NCBI GenBank assembly: GCA_900544705.1
Contig: UQWH01000007.1
Span: 1-53,086, forward strand
DNA: 53,086 nt
Source: an uncultured Eubacteriales bacterium
GTDB taxonomy: Bacteria; Bacillota; Clostridia; Oscillospirales; Oscillospiraceae
Direction: 5' to 3'
The notes below the pieces were generated by a model. The model searched no databases and was not told the origin of the DNA. It worked only from the letters and a program-made list of their open reading frames with translations. Positions 53,039 to 53,086 of the stretch are shown here, one piece after another. The position numbers were made by a program, and so were the translations under genes. Within the stretch, counting starts at the first letter, position 1, and every line of letters starts with the position of its first letter.

Positions 53039-53086
53039 CACGAGACATTCCTCCTTGTTTTTGATTGCCTACCTTTCTGATAGGGA

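Overview
The window looks like a chromosomal segment of a GC-rich Firmicute of class Clostridia, most likely a gut Oscillospirales (Ruminococcaceae-like) bacterium. The reasons are the order of its housekeeping genes (dprA-topA-trmFO, plsX-rnc-smc-ftsY), the paired glgC/glgD glycogen genes, Firmicute-type AGGAGG ribosome sites, an ER-type SipW signal peptidase and an M50B peptidase of the SpoIVFB type. The genus cannot be fixed from the sequence alone.

Region 1 (1-19.5 kb) is a dense, co-directional housekeeping block with many ATGA overlaps. It holds a SPOUT RNA methyltransferase, dprA, topA, trmFO, plsX and rnc; then a cluster of hairpins; then smc, ftsY, rph, rdgB, a frameshifted yhbY, a nadD-yqeK fusion, an LCP-family wall enzyme, rsfS and leuS. 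Region 2 (19.5-29.8 kb) is a complete glycogen operon: glgB, glgC, glgD, glgA, glgP and a GH13 glucosidase, behind a clear promoter. Region 3 (30-38 kb) is an oligopeptide ABC transporter operon with two unusual subunits. The OppC permease carries seven RCC1-like repeats (a predicted beta-propeller) in an extracytoplasmic loop, and the OppF ATPase carries a coiled-coil insertion of roughly 170 residues between Walker A and the Q-loop. Region 4 (38.3-40.4 kb) has a ZIP metal transporter, tRNA-Arg(ACG), an M50 protease with a small membrane partner, and tRNA-Pro(CGG).

Region 5 (40.4-52.5 kb) has visibly lower GC and reads as an acquired island. It begins beside tRNA-Pro with debris of a mobile element. 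Next come two perfect 20-bp inverted repeats, 215 bp apart, that enclose a near-consensus rightward promoter and a terminator hairpin: the architecture of a phase-variable invertible promoter. This promoter points into a TetR regulator, a sortase-anchored (SPKTG) surface protein, a TasA/camelysin-like subunit, a small zinc-ribbon protein and SipW. Four tandem SipW-type secreted proteins follow, with almost identical N-termini and different, mostly beta-helix, C-terminal domains; then a membrane-tethered protein with an internal SipW-like segment. The same structured RNA cassette lies between the tandem copies. Taken together I read this as a possibly phase-variable surface-fibre/adhesin locus with diversified subunits.

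Region 6 (52.5-53.1 kb) is a truncated IS256-type transposase joined to the first codons of an opposing Rrf2-family regulator gene, so a rearrangement (or assembly join) bounds the island on the right.
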